From: Pelagibius litoralis
GTDB lineage: Bacteria; Pseudomonadota; Alphaproteobacteria; Kiloniellales; Kiloniellaceae
Direction: 5' to 3'
DNA length: 64,000 bases
Assembly: GCF_011683915.1 (NCBI RefSeq)
Contig: NZ_JAAQPH010000025.1
Location: forward strand, 1-64,000
Shown: in pieces, positions 33,270-43,764 of the stretch
Numbering within the stretch: position 1 is the first letter of the stretch
Layout: each line of letters opens with the position of its first letter
The notes under the pieces: model-generated
Database searches by the model: none
Told to the model about the DNA's origin: nothing
What the model saw: the letters and a program-made list of their open reading frames with translations, nothing else
Translations under genes and position numbers: made by a program

Positions 33270-35834
33270 ATGAGCCGTTACAACGCCAAGGAAGTCGAAG
33301 AGAAGTGGCGGCGCCGCTGGGATGAGGCCCGTTGCTTTTCCGTCCAAGAGGATGAGACCCGCGAAAAGTACTACGTGCTCGAGATGTTCCCCTATCCATC
33401 GGGGAAGATCCACATGGGGCACGTACGCAACTACACCATCGGCGATGTCGTCGCGCGCTATAAGCGGGCCAAGGGCTTCAATGTGCTGCATCCCATGGGA
33501 TGGGATGCTTTCGGCCTGCCGGCTGAAAATGCCGCCATGGAACGCGGCATCCACCCGGCGCAGTGGACCTACGACAACATCGCCACCATGCGCGCCCAAC
33601 TGAAGCTGATGGGCCTGGCGATCGATTGGGACCGGGAGATCGCGACCTGCCATCCCGGTTACTACGCCCAGCAGCAAAAGCTGTTCACGGCCTTCATGAA
33701 GGCCGGCATCGTCTATCGCAAGGAATCATCCGTAAACTGGGATCCGGTCGACCATACGGTCCTGGCCAACGAACAGGTGATCGACGGTCGCGGCTGGCGC
33801 TCCGGCGCGCTGATCGAGCGGCGGAAACTCTCACAGTGGTTCTTCAAGATCACCGCTTTTGCCGACGACCTGCTGGAGGGTCTCGACAGCCTGGAACGCT
33901 GGCCGGACAAGGTCCGCGTAATGCAGCGGAACTGGATCGGACGCTCCGAGGGTGCGACCGTCCGCTTTGAAATCGAAGGCCGCGAAGACCGCCTGACTGT
34001 CTTCACGACCCGGCCGGATACGCTCTTCGGCGCCTCCTTCTGCGCCGTTTCGCCCAACCATCCCCTGGCGGCCGAAGTGGCAGCCGGCGACCCGGCGGCC
34101 CAGGCCTTCACTGAGGACTGCAACCGCCTGGGAACCAGTGAAGAGGCCATAGAAACGGCGGAAAAGCAGGGTTTCGATACCGGTCTTCGGGTGCGGCACC
34201 CCTTTCTGCCGAACCAGAGCCTGCCGATCTACATCGCCAACTTCGTGCTGATGGAGTACGGCAGCGGGGCGATTTTCGGCTGCCCCGCGCACGACCAGCG
34301 CGACCTGGACTTTGCCCGCAAATACGGCCTGCCAGTGGTGCCCGTCGTGCTGCCCGACGGCGGCGATGCGGCCAGCTTCGAGATCGGCACGGAAGCCTAT
34401 ACCGGCGACGGCACGGCGATAAACTCCGACTTCCTGGACGGTCTGGGTGTCGAGGCGGCCAAGCGCGCCGCGATCGACCGCCTTGTCGAAGCAGGCCAGG
34501 GCGAAAGCACGATCCAATACCGCCTGAGGGATTGGGGAATCTCGCGCCAGCGCTATTGGGGCTGCCCGATTCCGGTGATCCATTGCCCGGACTGCGGCCC
34601 GCTGCCGGTGCCTGAGGATCAGTTGCCGATTGTCCTGCCGGAGGATGTCACCTTCGAGACCCCGGGCAATCCGCTGGCGCAGCATCCGACCTGGAAGCAA
34701 ACGACCTGTCCGGGCTGCGGTGCAGCCGCCGAGCGCGATACCGATACCATGGATACCTTCGTCGATTCATCCTGGTACTTCGCCCGCTTCTGCAGCCCGC
34801 GCGCCGAAGACCCGATGGATCGCAAGGCTGTGGACTACTGGCTGCCGGTCGACCAGTACATCGGCGGGGTGGAGCATGCCATCCTGCATCTGCTCTATGC
34901 CCGCTTCTTCACCCGCGCCCTGGCAAAGGTCGGTCATGTCGGCCTGCCGGAGCCTTTCGCCGGGCTGTTCACCCAGGGCATGGTCTGCCACGAAACCTAC
35001 AAGGACCCGGACGGCAAGTGGCTGTTCCCGGAAGAGGTGGAGAAACGCGCCGACGGCACGGCGCAGCATCTTGAGACCGGGCAACCGGTGGTCCTGGGCC
35101 GCTCCGAATCCATGAGCAAATCCAAGCGCAACGTCGTGGACCCGCAAGCCATCATCGGCACCTACGGGGCCGATACGGCGCGCTGGTTCATGCTGTCCGA
35201 CAGTCCGCCGGAGCGTGACATGGAGTGGACCGACGCCGGCGTCGAGGGCGCCTGGCGCTTCACCCAGAGACTTTGGCGTCTGCTGACGGAAAGCCTGGAC
35301 GCCTTGGCGCCCAAGGGCACGGCGGTACCGGAGGCGCTGGACGGCCCGGCCCTGGAGATGCGCCGCGCGGTGCACAAGACCGTGCAGGCTTTCGGCGACG
35401 ACCTGGAGAAATTCCGCTTCAACCGCGCGGTGGCGCGGATTCATGAGATCGCCAATACCTTGGCGGGTTTCAAGCCGGGCGATGACGGCGGGCGTTTCGT
35501 TCTGCGCGAAAGCCTGGAGCTTCTGGTGCGCCTGATCGGACCGATGATGCCGCACCTGGCCGAGGAAATGTGGCTGCAGCTGGGCCACGACAGTCTGCTG
35601 GCCGAGACCGCCTGGCCGCAGGCGGACGCCGCCCTGGTGGCCGACGAGCACGTGACCCTGGCGGTTCAGGTGAACGGCAAGAAACGCGCGACGATATCCT
35701 TGCCCGTCGACGCGTCGGAGGCCGAAACCCAGGAACTGGCCCTGGCCGAGCCGGCGGTGCAAAAGGCCATGGATGGAAAGCCCGCGCGCAAGGTAATTGT
35801 GGTGAAGAATCGCATCGTGAACGTGGTAGTCTGA
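33270..35834 (+). CDS. leuS: Leucyl-tRNA synthetase
   Basis: This 854-residue class I synthetase charges tRNA-Leu. The HIGH-type motif is [15 protein letters not shown] (near residue 40), the CP1 editing domain lies in the first half (with [10 protein letters not shown]), a zinc-type CPDCG...CPGCG pair is visible near 440-490, and the KMSKS motif appears as [12 protein letters not shown] (near 616). The C-terminal anticodon-binding region ends [14 protein letters not shown]. The length is normal for the family. lptE follows after 3 bases and holA after that, a typical alphaproteobacterial operon. Confidence 0.97.
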   Translation: MSRYNAKEVEEKWRRRWDEARCFSVQEDETREKYYVLEMFPYPSGKIHMGHVRNYTIGDVVARYKRAKGFNVLHPMGWDAFGLPAENAAMERGIHPAQWTYDNIATMRAQLKLMGLAIDWDREIATCHPGYYAQQQKLFTAFMKAGIVYRKESSVNWDPVDHTVLANEQVIDGRGWRSGALIERRKLSQWFFKITAFADDLLEGLDSLERWPDKVRVMQRNWIGRSEGATVRFEIEGREDRLTVFTTRPDTLFGASFCAVSPNHPLAAEVAAGDPAAQAFTEDCNRLGTSEEAIETAEKQGFDTGLRVRHPFLPNQSLPIYIANFVLMEYGSGAIFGCPAHDQRDLDFARKYGLPVVPVVLPDGGDAASFEIGTEAYTGDGTAINSDFLDGLGVEAAKRAAIDRLVEAGQGESTIQYRLRDWGISRQRYWGCPIPVIHCPDCGPLPVPEDQLPIVLPEDVTFETPGNPLAQHPTWKQTTCPGCGAAAERDTDTMDTFVDSSWYFARFCSPRAEDPMDRKAVDYWLPVDQYIGGVEHAILHLLYARFFTRALAKVGHVGLPEPFAGLFTQGMVCHETYKDPDGKWLFPEEVEKRADGTAQHLETGQPVVLGRSESMSKSKRNVVDPQAIIGTYGADTARWFMLSDSPPERDMEWTDAGVEGAWRFTQRLWRLLTESLDALAPKGTAVPEALDGPALEMRRAVHKTVQAFGDDLEKFRFNRAVARIHEIANTLAGFKPGDDGGRFVLRESLELLVRLIGPMMPHLAEEMWLQLGHDSLLAETAWPQADAALVADEHVTLAVQVNGKKRATISLPVDASEAETQELALAEPAVQKAMDGKPARKVIVVKNRIVNVVV

Positions 35835-35837
35835 GGG

Positions 35838-36365
35838 ATGGAAAGGTCGCGTCGCAATTTCTGCAATCTGGTCCGGCGGGCAGCCGTGGCGGGAGCAATC
35901 CTTCCCCTGGGGGCTTGCGGGTTCAGCCCGCTCTATAGCCGCGGGGACGATAACAGCCAGGCGGTCTCGGCCGAACTGGCGGCGGTGCGCATCGAGCCGC
36001 TGCGCGACCGGATCGGCCAGCAGATGCACAACTTTCTGCGGGATCGGCTGAACCCCAACGGGCAGCCGGTGTCACCGAACTATCAACTGCGGCTGCAGAT
36101 CCAGGAAACCACAAGTGAGCTCGGCGTACGCCGGGACGAGACGGCAACCCGCGCCAACCTTAAGCTGACGGCGAACTTTGACTTGAGGGACGCCGGCAAC
36201 GGCGCGTCTTTGATCAATGGACGCTCCACCTCGACGACCAGCTACGACATCCTCGAGAATCCTTTTGCGACGACGATCTCCGAGCGCGATGCGCGCGACC
36301 GGGCGCTGCGCGAGGTGGCGGACGACATCCAGACCCGCCTCGCCGTCTATTTTTCCAGTACCTGA
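35838..36365 (+). CDS. lptE: LPS assembly lipoprotein LptE
   Basis: This 175-residue protein has a lipoprotein signal ending in LGACGFSPLYS, where CGFxPLY is the hallmark of LptE. It plugs the LptD barrel at the outer membrane and helps insert LPS. The start lies 3 bases after leuS, showing cotranscription. The body has the expected alternating strand and helix pattern, and its length is normal. Confidence 0.9.
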   Translation: MERSRRNFCNLVRRAAVAGAILPLGACGFSPLYSRGDDNSQAVSAELAAVRIEPLRDRIGQQMHNFLRDRLNPNGQPVSPNYQLRLQIQETTSELGVRRDETATRANLKLTANFDLRDAGNGASLINGRSTSTTSYDILENPFATTISERDARDRALREVADDIQTRLAVYFSST

Positions 36366-36383
36366 ACCGGGCAGAAGCACGCT

Positions 36384-37424
36384 TTGAAGCTGACGGGCAA
36401 GCAGGTTGATGGTTTTCTTGCAAGGCCCGATCCGGCACAGCGGGCAGTGCTCGTGTATGGCCCGGACGGCGGCCTGCGCCGGGAGCGCATAAACCAGCTG
36501 CGCGCCGGTGTGGTGGACGACCCCGGCGACCCTTTCTGCGTCTCGGAGCTTTCGGCAGCGCAGATCAAGGAAGATCCGGCCCGCCTGTCGGACGAGGCGG
36601 CCGCCCTGACATTCGGCGGCGGCCGGCGCTTTGTCCTGGTCCGCGATGCCGCCGATGCCATGACCGCAACGGTGAAGGATTTCCTGGAAAGAGCACCGGG
36701 CGAGGCCTTGGTGGTGTTCGACGGCGGCGACCTTCCCGGTCGCTCCAGCCTGCGCCGCGCCTTCGAAGGAGACAAATCGGCGGTGGCCATTGCCTGTTAT
36801 CACGACGACCAGCGCAGTGTCGCAGCGGTGGTGCGGGATTTCTTTGCCGAGGCGGGCCTGCTGATCGAGCGCGAAGCCGTCGACTTCCTGGCCGGTCATC
36901 TGGGCGGCGACCGGCAGCTCACCCGGCGGGAACTGGAGAAGCTGCTGCTCTTCAAAGGCCTGGAGTCCGGGCCCTTGACCGCCGAAGACGCGGAGCATTG
37001 CGTCGGCGACTCCGCGTTGCTGAGCCTGGACGACGTGGCCTTGGCGACAGCCAGCGGAAACCTGGCGGGCCTGGAACGCGCGTTGTCCCGCTGCTTTTCC
37101 GAAGGCAATGCGCCGGTCAGCCTGCTGCGCGCCGTGGCACGTCACTTTCAACGGATTCATCAGGTCGCGGGCGCGGTTGCCGCAGGCACGGCGGTGGAGC
37201 AGGCCATGAAGGGCCTGCGGCCCCCGGTATTCTGGAAATCGGCAGCCAGTTTCAAGGCGCAGGCGAGCGCCTGGCCCGGTGCAGCCCTGGCGGTGGCGAT
37301 GAACAAGCTTCTGGAAGCCGAGGCCGCCTGCAAGCGCAGCGGCGCGCCGGCGGAGACCCTGACGGCGCGGGCCCTGATGGAGATTGCCGCCAATGCACCG
37401 GGCCGGCGGGCGGCACGGCGCTGA
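36384..37424 (+). CDS. holA: DNA polymerase III delta subunit
   Basis: This 346-residue clamp-loader subunit has a RecA-like N-terminal domain (AVLVYGPDGGLRRERINQL), the conserved VVFDGGDLPGRSSLRR and a helical collar domain (LTRRELEKLLLF ... NAPVSLLRAVARHFQR). It opens the sliding clamp for loading. It starts at a TTG 18 bases after lptE; no better ATG is available in frame nearby. It ends in a basic tail (GRRAARR). It is cotranscribed with leuS-lptE. Confidence 0.93.
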   Translation: MKLTGKQVDGFLARPDPAQRAVLVYGPDGGLRRERINQLRAGVVDDPGDPFCVSELSAAQIKEDPARLSDEAAALTFGGGRRFVLVRDAADAMTATVKDFLERAPGEALVVFDGGDLPGRSSLRRAFEGDKSAVAIACYHDDQRSVAAVVRDFFAEAGLLIEREAVDFLAGHLGGDRQLTRRELEKLLLFKGLESGPLTAEDAEHCVGDSALLSLDDVALATASGNLAGLERALSRCFSEGNAPVSLLRAVARHFQRIHQVAGAVAAGTAVEQAMKGLRPPVFWKSAASFKAQASAWPGAALAVAMNKLLEAEAACKRSGAPAETLTARALMEIAANAPGRRAARR

Positions 37425-37446
37425 GCCCGGTCAAGGTTGATCTTCT

Positions 37447-37538
37447 ATCGACCGGGATCTGCTCTAACTGTTTGATGTCGATCGGATCATGTTTTGGCGC
37501 AACCACGAAGTGGTTCCGTCAAAACATGATCCGATCTA
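37447..37538. repeat. Dispersed hairpin repeat, copy 2
   Basis: A 27-base arm (37480-37506) and its near-complement (37510-37536) surround a GAA loop with only two mismatched pairs. The flanking ATCGACCGGG...ATCTGCTCTAACTG is shared with the copy at 16373-16510, but the extra left hairpin of that copy is missing. The right edge CTA supplies the TAG stop of parB on the minus strand, just as the other copy supplies the cyclase stop. It lies between convergent holA and parB. Confidence 0.75.
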
Positions 37539-38465
37539 GGGGCGACCGGCCATCGGCGGCATCTGGTTCAGCCGGTGAAGCACATCGTCCAGCTGTTCCA
37601 GGGTTTTGTAGTGAATGGTCAGGGAACCGCCATCGCCATGGAACTTGATGCTGACCTTCAGGCCGAGGAGCGCCGTCAGGTCGCGCTCCAGGGCGATGGT
37701 GTCGCTGTCCTTGGCGACTTCACCCGGGGAGGCGCTGCTGCCGGTCCTGGTTTTTGACCGCGCGCCGGCCTTGGCCTCCTGCACCAGGCGTTCGGCCTGG
37801 CGCACGTTCAGGCCCTTGCTGACGATCTCCGCCGCCAGGTCCTCCGGCGATTCGCAGCCGACCAGGGTGCGGGCATGGCCGGCGGAGAGTTTGCCCTCCA
37901 TGACCATGGCCTTGACCGCCTCCGGCAGGCTGAGCAACCGCATGGTATTGGCCACGTGGCTCCGGCTTTTGCCGACCACCTTGGCCAGGTCATCCTGGGT
38001 GTGTTGGAACTCCTCCAGGAGACGACGGTATCCCTCCGCCTCTTCAATCGGGGTCAGGTCTTGCCGTTGAACATTTTCAACAATGGCCAGCTCAAGGGAT
38101 TCCGCGTCGGTCAGGTCACGGATGATCACCGGCACTTCGTGAAGCTTGGCCCTTTGGGCGGCCCGCCAGCGGCGCTCGCCGGCGACGATCTCGAACTCGC
38201 TCGGCCGCTCCGGATGGCGGCGCACCAGGATCGGCTGAAGAATGCCCTGCGCCTTCACCGATTCAGCCAGCGCGGACACCGCCTCTTCATCGAAGTGCTG
38301 GCGCGGCTGGTAGCGCCCGGGATGAAGATGCTCGACCGGTACGCTCTTGTTGGCACGCACCTTGTCGAGGGAGGCGTAGTCTTCGTTCTCCTCGCCAAAG
38401 AGCGCCGCAAGGCCGCGCCCCAGGTTGTTGCGCTTGCCTTGGTCCGATGATGCTCCGTCTGTCAT
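37536..38465 (-). CDS. parB: Chromosome-partitioning protein ParB
   Basis: This 309-residue protein has the N-terminal CTPase/box region with the conserved patch GERRWRAAQRAKL (near residue 97), the HTH parS-binding domain (TQDDLAKVVGKSRSHVANTMRLL) and a C-terminal dimerisation domain (VSIKFHGDGGSLTIHYKTLEQLDDVL). It loads on parS sites and spreads as a clamp. Two perfect parS sites lie 1.6 and 3.7 kb away. It is downstream of parA on the same strand. Confidence 0.97.
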   Translation of the reverse strand: MTDGASSDQGKRNNLGRGLAALFGEENEDYASLDKVRANKSVPVEHLHPGRYQPRQHFDEEAVSALAESVKAQGILQPILVRRHPERPSEFEIVAGERRWRAAQRAKLHEVPVIIRDLTDAESLELAIVENVQRQDLTPIEEAEGYRRLLEEFQHTQDDLAKVVGKSRSHVANTMRLLSLPEAVKAMVMEGKLSAGHARTLVGCESPEDLAAEIVSKGLNVRQAERLVQEAKAGARSKTRTGSSASPGEVAKDSDTIALERDLTALLGLKVSIKFHGDGGSLTIHYKTLEQLDDVLHRLNQMPPMAGRP

Positions 38466-38622
38466 AGTCTCAGTTTCCCCGACACGGCATTGCCCAGTGG
38501 CGCCCGTCCGCTTCGCCCGCCCGGTCCCTTCGCCCGAAAGCCGGCTGGATTATCTCAAGATCGATCGTTACGATCCAGAAACGAATTACTTTCCCCAAGG
38601 ACGCTATCGCAAGAGCCTGGGA

Positions 38623-39477
38623 TCAAGATGCCATCGCCGGCTGGCCGGCCAAACCATCCTCGCGCTGCAAAATCTCGCGCGCCAGACGGATGTAGGCCTG
38701 AGAGCCGGCACAACGCATATCGTACAGCAGCACCGGCTTGCCGTGGGACGGCGCCTCCGAGACCCGGACATTGCGGGGGATGACCGTCTGATAAACCGCA
38801 TCGCCGAGATGCCCGCGGACGTCGGCCGCCACCATCTCGCAAAGATTGTTGCGGCGGTCGAACATGGTCAGAACGACGCCCTGGAGCGACAGTTTCGGAT
38901 TGAGCCCGCGCTGGACCCGGTCGATGGTCCGCATCAGGTGGCTGAGCCCTTCCAGGGCGTAGAACTCCGCCTGCAGCGGGACCAGCACCGCATCGGCCGC
39001 CACCAGGGCATTCAAGGTCAGCAGGCCGAGGGCGGGCGGACAATCGATCAGGATGAAGTCGTAACGGCCCCTCACCCGGTCGATCGCGTCGCGCATGCGG
39101 TATTCCCGGTTGTCCACCGAGATCAGTTCCAGCTCGGCACCCGACAGCTCGACGCCGGAGGGAATAATGTCCATGCCCGGCACCAGGGTGGTGCTTTCCG
39201 CCTCGTCGAGGGCCAGGCCCTGGATGAGCACCTGATAGACACCCTGGCTGCGCTTCTCGGCCGAGACGCCCAAACCGGTGCTGGCGTTGCCCTGCGGGTC
39301 CATGTCGACGATCAGCACCCGCTTGCCGCAGGCGGCCAGCGCCGTTGCCAGATTGACCGTTGTCGTGGTCTTGCCGACGCCGCCCTTCTGGTTGGCGACG
39401 GCGATGACCCGCGCCACCGGAGCGGCCGGTGAGATCAGCCCAGGGTCTGGGGATTCATCAATATATTGTAGGTTCAA
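38623..39477 (-). CDS. parA: Chromosome-partitioning ATPase ParA
   Basis: This 284-residue protein has the deviant Walker A motif VANQKGGVGKTTTTVNLA, the switch region DMDPQGNASTGLG and the Walker B strand DFILIDCPPALG. It forms the DNA-bound gradient that moves ParB-parS. It starts at a TTG that overlaps the rsmG stop (TTGA) with GAGGA about 9 bases upstream, indicating coupling. A 157-bp gap separates it from parB. Confidence 0.97.
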   Translation of the reverse strand: MNLQYIDESPDPGLISPAAPVARVIAVANQKGGVGKTTTTVNLATALAACGKRVLIVDMDPQGNASTGLGVSAEKRSQGVYQVLIQGLALDEAESTTLVPGMDIIPSGVELSGAELELISVDNREYRMRDAIDRVRGRYDFILIDCPPALGLLTLNALVAADAVLVPLQAEFYALEGLSHLMRTIDRVQRGLNPKLSLQGVVLTMFDRRNNLCEMVAADVRGHLGDAVYQTVIPRNVRVSEAPSHGKPVLLYDMRCAGSQAYIRLAREILQREDGLAGQPAMAS

Positions 39478-40139
39478 GACGCGCTATCCTCAACAGGTAG
39501 AAGTTTGAGACGCAGAATCGATCCTTCTGGATCGGTGATGCTCTCAAAGCGCTCGGTTTGCAGTCTCCATGTTTTACCGGCCTCGGTCAATTCCTGATCC
39601 ACGTTCCGCCCCTTCAGAAACAGCCCGATCGGCCGATCTTTTCCACAATCTGCCCTCAGAAACCGCTCGGAAAGGTCCAGGATCTTCGGCAGCGGGGCAA
39701 AAGCGCGGCAGGTGACGGCATCGACGGGAAACAGATCCAGGGCCTCGACCCTCACGGCATGAACCGTCGCGCGCGCGCCCGTCTCCCGGGCCACCTCCCG
39801 CAGGAAGACAGCCTTGCGCTGATCCGACTCCACAAGATGGACGTGGCCGCAACCCAGGATCGACAGGACCAGGCCCGGGAATCCCCCGCCCGATCCCAGA
39901 TCAAGGATCGTTCTCTCAGCCGTCTCCTTCGGATCGGGAAGGTATTGCCGCAACTGGGCAGCATCGAGGAAATGGCGGCGCCAGAGATCCGGCAGGCTGC
40001 GTGGAGAGATGAGATTGATCGCCGCCGTCCATTTCGTCAGCATGGCCGCGTATCGATCGAATTTGTCCTGTGTTTCACGTGAAACACCGACGATGCGCTG
40101 AAAATCGGCGGCGGTCAGCCTTTCCGGCTCATTAACCAT
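39474..40139 (-). CDS. rsmG: 16S rRNA (guanine-527-N7)-methyltransferase
   Basis: This 221-residue SAM-dependent enzyme (formerly GidB) has ILDLGSGGGFPGLVLSI as the SAM loop, HLVESDQRKAVFLREVARETG and the late VTCRAFAPLPKIL. It methylates 16S rRNA in the decoding region. It sits in the classic order mnmG-rsmG-parA-parB, 15 bases after mnmG. A complete parS site is embedded in codons 19-23 (V-S-R-E-T). Confidence 0.96.
   Translation of the reverse strand: MVNEPERLTAADFQRIVGVSRETQDKFDRYAAMLTKWTAAINLISPRSLPDLWRRHFLDAAQLRQYLPDPKETAERTILDLGSGGGFPGLVLSILGCGHVHLVESDQRKAVFLREVARETGARATVHAVRVEALDLFPVDAVTCRAFAPLPKILDLSERFLRADCGKDRPIGLFLKGRNVDQELTEAGKTWRLQTERFESITDPEGSILRLKLLPVEDSAS
40071..40086. promoter_or_regulatory. 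parS centromere-like site (inside rsmG)
   Basis: TGTTTCACGTGAAACA, a perfect 16-base match to the bacterial parS consensus, extended to an 18-base palindrome by flanking G/C. It is read in rsmG as part of the codons for V-S-R-E-T. Confidence 0.95.
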
Positions 40140-40153
40140 ATCGACTCTCCACC

Positions 40154-42079
40154 CTATGCGGCGGAATCCCCGGAACGGCCCGCCGCCGCCGGTCGCCGCT
40201 GCGCCGGCTTCTTGCGCACATGCCGCAGCAGCGCCACCACGGCCGCCGGGGTCACGCCGGGAATGCGCGATGCCGCGCCGAGGGTCTCAGGCCGCGCCCG
40301 CGCCAGGATCTGAAGAACCTCGGTGGAAAGACCCCCGATGGCGGTGTAATCCAGGTTCTCCGGCAACAGCAGGGCTTCGTCCTTCTGAAAAGCCCGGATA
40401 TCCGCGTCCTGCCGCTCCATGTAACCCTGATACCGCCCCTCGATCTCGATCTGGCGGGCAATCCCCGGCGGCATATCGCGCAGCGCCGGCCAGACCTCGG
40501 CCAAACGGGCCAGGGTGAGCTGGGGATAGCGCAGCATCTCATAGGCGCTGCGCCGGACCCCGTCCTGATTGATGGCGATGCCCTGCCCCGCCAGTTCATT
40601 GGGGGTGGCGGTCAGCGCGGCCGCCAGGCTGTGTCCCTCGGCGAGTGCCGCCCGCTTGGCCTCATAGGCACCTTGCCGCGCCGGTCCGACGCATCCCAGG
40701 TCAATCCCCCTGGCGGTCAGCCGCTGATCAGCATTGTCGGCGCGCAGCCGCAGGCGATACTCGGCGCGGCTGGTGAACATGCGGTAGGGCTCACTGACGC
40801 CCCGCGTGACCAGATCGTCGATCAGCACGCCGATGTAAGCTTCGGAGCGGTCGAGAACAAAGGGCGCCGCCTGGGCATCCGCCCCCCGGGCCGCGACGGC
40901 CCGCGCCGCGTTCAGTCCGGCCATCAGCCCTTGGGCCGCCGCCTCCTCGTAACCGGTGGTGCCGTTGATCTGACCCGCCAGATACAAACCGGGCAGCCGC
41001 CGCGTCTCCAGGCACGACGACAGCTCGCGGGGATCGACATAGTCGTATTCGATGGCGTAGCCGGGCTGGATCATCGCCGCCCGTTCGAGACCGGGAATGG
41101 TCTTCAGAAGGGCCTTTTGCACCTCCTCCTGCAGCGAGGTCGAAATCCCGTTCGGATAAACGGTGTGATCCTCCAGGCCTTCCGGCTCCAGGAAGATCTG
41201 ATGCCGTTCCTTGTCGGCGAAACGCACCACCTTGTCCTCGATCGAGGGGCAGTAACGCGGCCCGACCCCTTCGATCTGGCCGGAATACAGCGGCGCCCGG
41301 TCCAGATTGGCGCGGATCAGGGCATGCCCGGCCTCGGAAGTATGGGTGATGTGGCAGTCGATCTGGCGCTGGGTGATCGTCTCGGTGAGGGTCGAGAAAG
41401 GCTCCGGCGGCGAGTCGCCGGGCTGCGCCGTCAGGCCGTCATAGTCGATGGTCCGCCCGTCCAGCCGCGGCGGGGTCCCGGTCTTCAGGCGCCCCAGCTG
41501 AAACCCGGCCCGCTCCAGGGTCGCCGAAAGACCCACAGCCGGCGCTTCACCGGCGCGGCCCGCCGGGATGCGCTGCGCGCCGATATGGATCAGACCACGC
41601 AGGAAGGTGCCGGTGGTCAGGACCACGGCCGCCGCCTGCAGGCTCTCTCCCGTTTCGGAGGTCACGCCGCAGCAGTGCCCTTCGGCATCGAGGATCAGAT
41701 CATGGACTGCCGCCTCATAAATACTGAGGTTCGATTGCCCCGCCAGCCGCGCCTGCATCGCAGTTCGGTAGAGCGCCCGATCGGCCTGGGCCCGCGGGCC
41801 CCTGACCGCCGGCCCCTTGCTGGCGTTGAGCACCCGGAACTGAATGCCGGCCGCATCGGCGACCCGGGCCATCACGCCATCCAGCGCGTCGATCTCCCGA
41901 ACCAGGTGACCCTTCCCCAAACCGCCGATCGCCGGATTGCAGGACATGACGCCGATACTGTCCTGCCGGTGAGTGACCAACAGGGTGTCGGCGCCCAGGC
42001 GCGCGGCAGCCGCAGCCGCTTCACAGCCGGCATGGCCTCCGCCCACAACGATCACGTCAAAAGAGGTTTTTCGCGACAT
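40154..42079 (-). CDS. mnmG: tRNA uridine 5-carboxymethylaminomethyl modification enzyme MnmG
   Basis: This 641-residue FAD enzyme (formerly GidA) has the N-terminal dinucleotide-binding motif [21 protein letters not shown], the signature [21 protein letters not shown], and the second signature [15 protein letters not shown]. The C-terminal helical domain that binds MnmE is present ([14 protein letters not shown]). With MnmE it modifies the wobble uridine of several tRNAs. The length is normal. Confidence 0.97.
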   Translation of the reverse strand: MSRKTSFDVIVVGGGHAGCEAAAAAARLGADTLLVTHRQDSIGVMSCNPAIGGLGKGHLVREIDALDGVMARVADAAGIQFRVLNASKGPAVRGPRAQADRALYRTAMQARLAGQSNLSIYEAAVHDLILDAEGHCCGVTSETGESLQAAAVVLTTGTFLRGLIHIGAQRIPAGRAGEAPAVGLSATLERAGFQLGRLKTGTPPRLDGRTIDYDGLTAQPGDSPPEPFSTLTETITQRQIDCHITHTSEAGHALIRANLDRAPLYSGQIEGVGPRYCPSIEDKVVRFADKERHQIFLEPEGLEDHTVYPNGISTSLQEEVQKALLKTIPGLERAAMIQPGYAIEYDYVDPRELSSCLETRRLPGLYLAGQINGTTGYEEAAAQGLMAGLNAARAVAARGADAQAAPFVLDRSEAYIGVLIDDLVTRGVSEPYRMFTSRAEYRLRLRADNADQRLTARGIDLGCVGPARQGAYEAKRAALAEGHSLAAALTATPNELAGQGIAINQDGVRRSAYEMLRYPQLTLARLAEVWPALRDMPPGIARQIEIEGRYQGYMERQDADIRAFQKDEALLLPENLDYTAIGGLSTEVLQILARARPETLGAASRIPGVTPAAVVALLRHVRKKPAQRRPAAAGRSGDSAA

Positions 42080-42202
42080 CCGCCCAGCATCCTTTGCTGT
42101 GCCGGGTTATATCAGGCCTGAAGGTCCAGGCAACTCCCCGCGGCAACCCCAGGGTCCTGGCGCCTGCGAACAGCGCTGAAACGGGTTAAGGAAACTTCAC
42201 CA

Positions 42203-42218
42203 TGTTTCACGTGAAACA
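42203..42218. promoter_or_regulatory. parS centromere-like site (mnmE-mnmG gap)
   Basis: TGTTTCACGTGAAACA again, perfect over 16 bases and palindromic over 20 with the flanks CA/TG. It lies in the 153-bp gap between mnmE and mnmG, 2.1 kb from the copy inside rsmG. Confidence 0.95.
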
Positions 42219-42232
42219 TGCCTATCGATAGC

Positions 42233-43696
42233 CTATTTACCGATGCAGAACTCGCTGAACACAACATCTAGTAGGTCTTCGACATCTACACGCCCGGTAA
42301 GCCGGCCCAGCGAGCGGACGGCCAGGCGCAGTTCCTCCGCCACCAGCTCCGGCAGGGCCGCCGCCGCCGCTGCTTCCAGGGAAGCGCAGCAGTCCTCCAG
42401 GGCACGGCGATGTCGTTCCCGGGTGATCTCGGCCAACCCCATTCCGTTGGCGAAACAATCGCCGGCCCGTTCGATCATCGCCGCCAGCAGATCCGACAAC
42501 CCTTCCCCGGTCTCCGCCGAAACAAGGAAGCAACCGGCACCGCGAACGCCGTCTTCACCCGCCAGCGCCCGGCGGGCTACCGCCACCTCTTCCGGTGAGC
42601 CCAGGTCCATCTTGTTCAGCACCAGAAGGCTGCGCTCATCGCGAAGCGCCAGCACCTCAGGCGGCAGGCCCGGCCCCCCCGTGATGTCGAACACCAGCAG
42701 TTTAAGATCGGCCGCTTCGGCGCGGCGCCGGGCGCGCTCCATTCCCTCGTGTTCAATGGCCCATTGCCCGGCTTCGGCATTGTCGCCTTCGTCCTCACCG
42801 GCCGGCCCCGCGCGGAGACCGGCGGTATCCACCAGGGTCACGGGATAGCCGCCGAGATCCAGATGCACCTCGATCACATCACGGGTGGTCCCGGCAACCG
42901 TCGAAACGATGGCGGCCTCGCGCCGGGCAATGGCATTCATCAGGGACGACTTGCCCGCGTTGGGGGCCCCCAGGATGACGGCGGAAAGGCCTTCGCGCAG
43001 CCTCTCCCCCCGCCGCCCGTCCGCCAGGGCCGCCCGAATTTCGCTGGCGACGCCGGCTGCCGTGTCCAGCGCTTCGCGATCCAGCGCCTCCGGCAGATCC
43101 TCGTCGGCAAAGTCGATGGCCGCCTCAAAGTGGGCCAGCACGCGCAGCAGCCGCGCCGCCCAGGCATCGGTCAGGCGCGCCAGCCCGCCTTCCATCTGCC
43201 GCAGCGCCTGGCGCCGCTGCGCCTCGGTATCCGCCTCGATCAGGTCCGCCAGGCCCTCGACCGCGGTGAGATCCAGTTTGCCGTTGTCGAAGGCCCGCCG
43301 GGTGAATTCGCCCGCCTCGGCCGGGCGCAGCCCGGGGATCCCGCCCAATCCGGCCAGGACCGCAGCGACAACGGCCCGGCCGCCGTGCAGGTGCAGCTCG
43401 GCAACATCCTCGCCGGTGAAACTCTGCGGCGCCGGAAACCACAGCACCAGCGCCCGGTCGATCGGCTCCCCAGATTTGGGATCGCGAAGGCTGCGCAGCG
43501 TCGCCAGCCGCGGCGCCGGCAGATCGGTGGCTGTCGCACCACCGCCGGTCCCATCGCCACCAGCCCCATCGCCGCCGGTGAGCGCCGACAGGGCCCTTCC
43601 CGCCTGCCGGCCCGACACCCTGATCACCGCGACACCGGCCCGGCCCGGCGCCGTCGAGGGCGCGAAGATGGTCTCTCCTGCATAGCCGTCAGGCAT
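42233..43696 (-). CDS. mnmE: tRNA modification GTPase MnmE
   Basis: This 487-residue protein has an N-terminal tetrahydrofolate-binding domain (TIFAPSTAPGRAGVAVIRVSG), a helical domain interrupted by the GTPase domain (G1 GAPNAGKS, G3 DTAGLR, G4 NKMD), and the C-terminal FCIGK ending whose cysteine is conserved. It partners MnmG in wobble uridine modification. A glycine-rich stretch (GGDGAGGDGTGGG) near residue 42 is an unusual local insertion. Confidence 0.97.
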   Translation of the reverse strand: MPDGYAGETIFAPSTAPGRAGVAVIRVSGRQAGRALSALTGGDGAGGDGTGGGATATDLPAPRLATLRSLRDPKSGEPIDRALVLWFPAPQSFTGEDVAELHLHGGRAVVAAVLAGLGGIPGLRPAEAGEFTRRAFDNGKLDLTAVEGLADLIEADTEAQRRQALRQMEGGLARLTDAWAARLLRVLAHFEAAIDFADEDLPEALDREALDTAAGVASEIRAALADGRRGERLREGLSAVILGAPNAGKSSLMNAIARREAAIVSTVAGTTRDVIEVHLDLGGYPVTLVDTAGLRAGPAGEDEGDNAEAGQWAIEHEGMERARRRAEAADLKLLVFDITGGPGLPPEVLALRDERSLLVLNKMDLGSPEEVAVARRALAGEDGVRGAGCFLVSAETGEGLSDLLAAMIERAGDCFANGMGLAEITRERHRRALEDCCASLEAAAAAALPELVAEELRLAVRSLGRLTGRVDVEDLLDVVFSEFCIGK

Positions 43697-43764
43697 CGCC
43701 CAAGCTCACCACTATGGTCATTTATATTTCATTATCAAATAGTTATGGCGCATCCGGCGAACCG

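Noticed and set aside
40220-42121. Long plus-strand open frame opposite mnmG
   Set aside because: mnmG is unmistakable on the other strand; the opposite translation has no recognisable fold.
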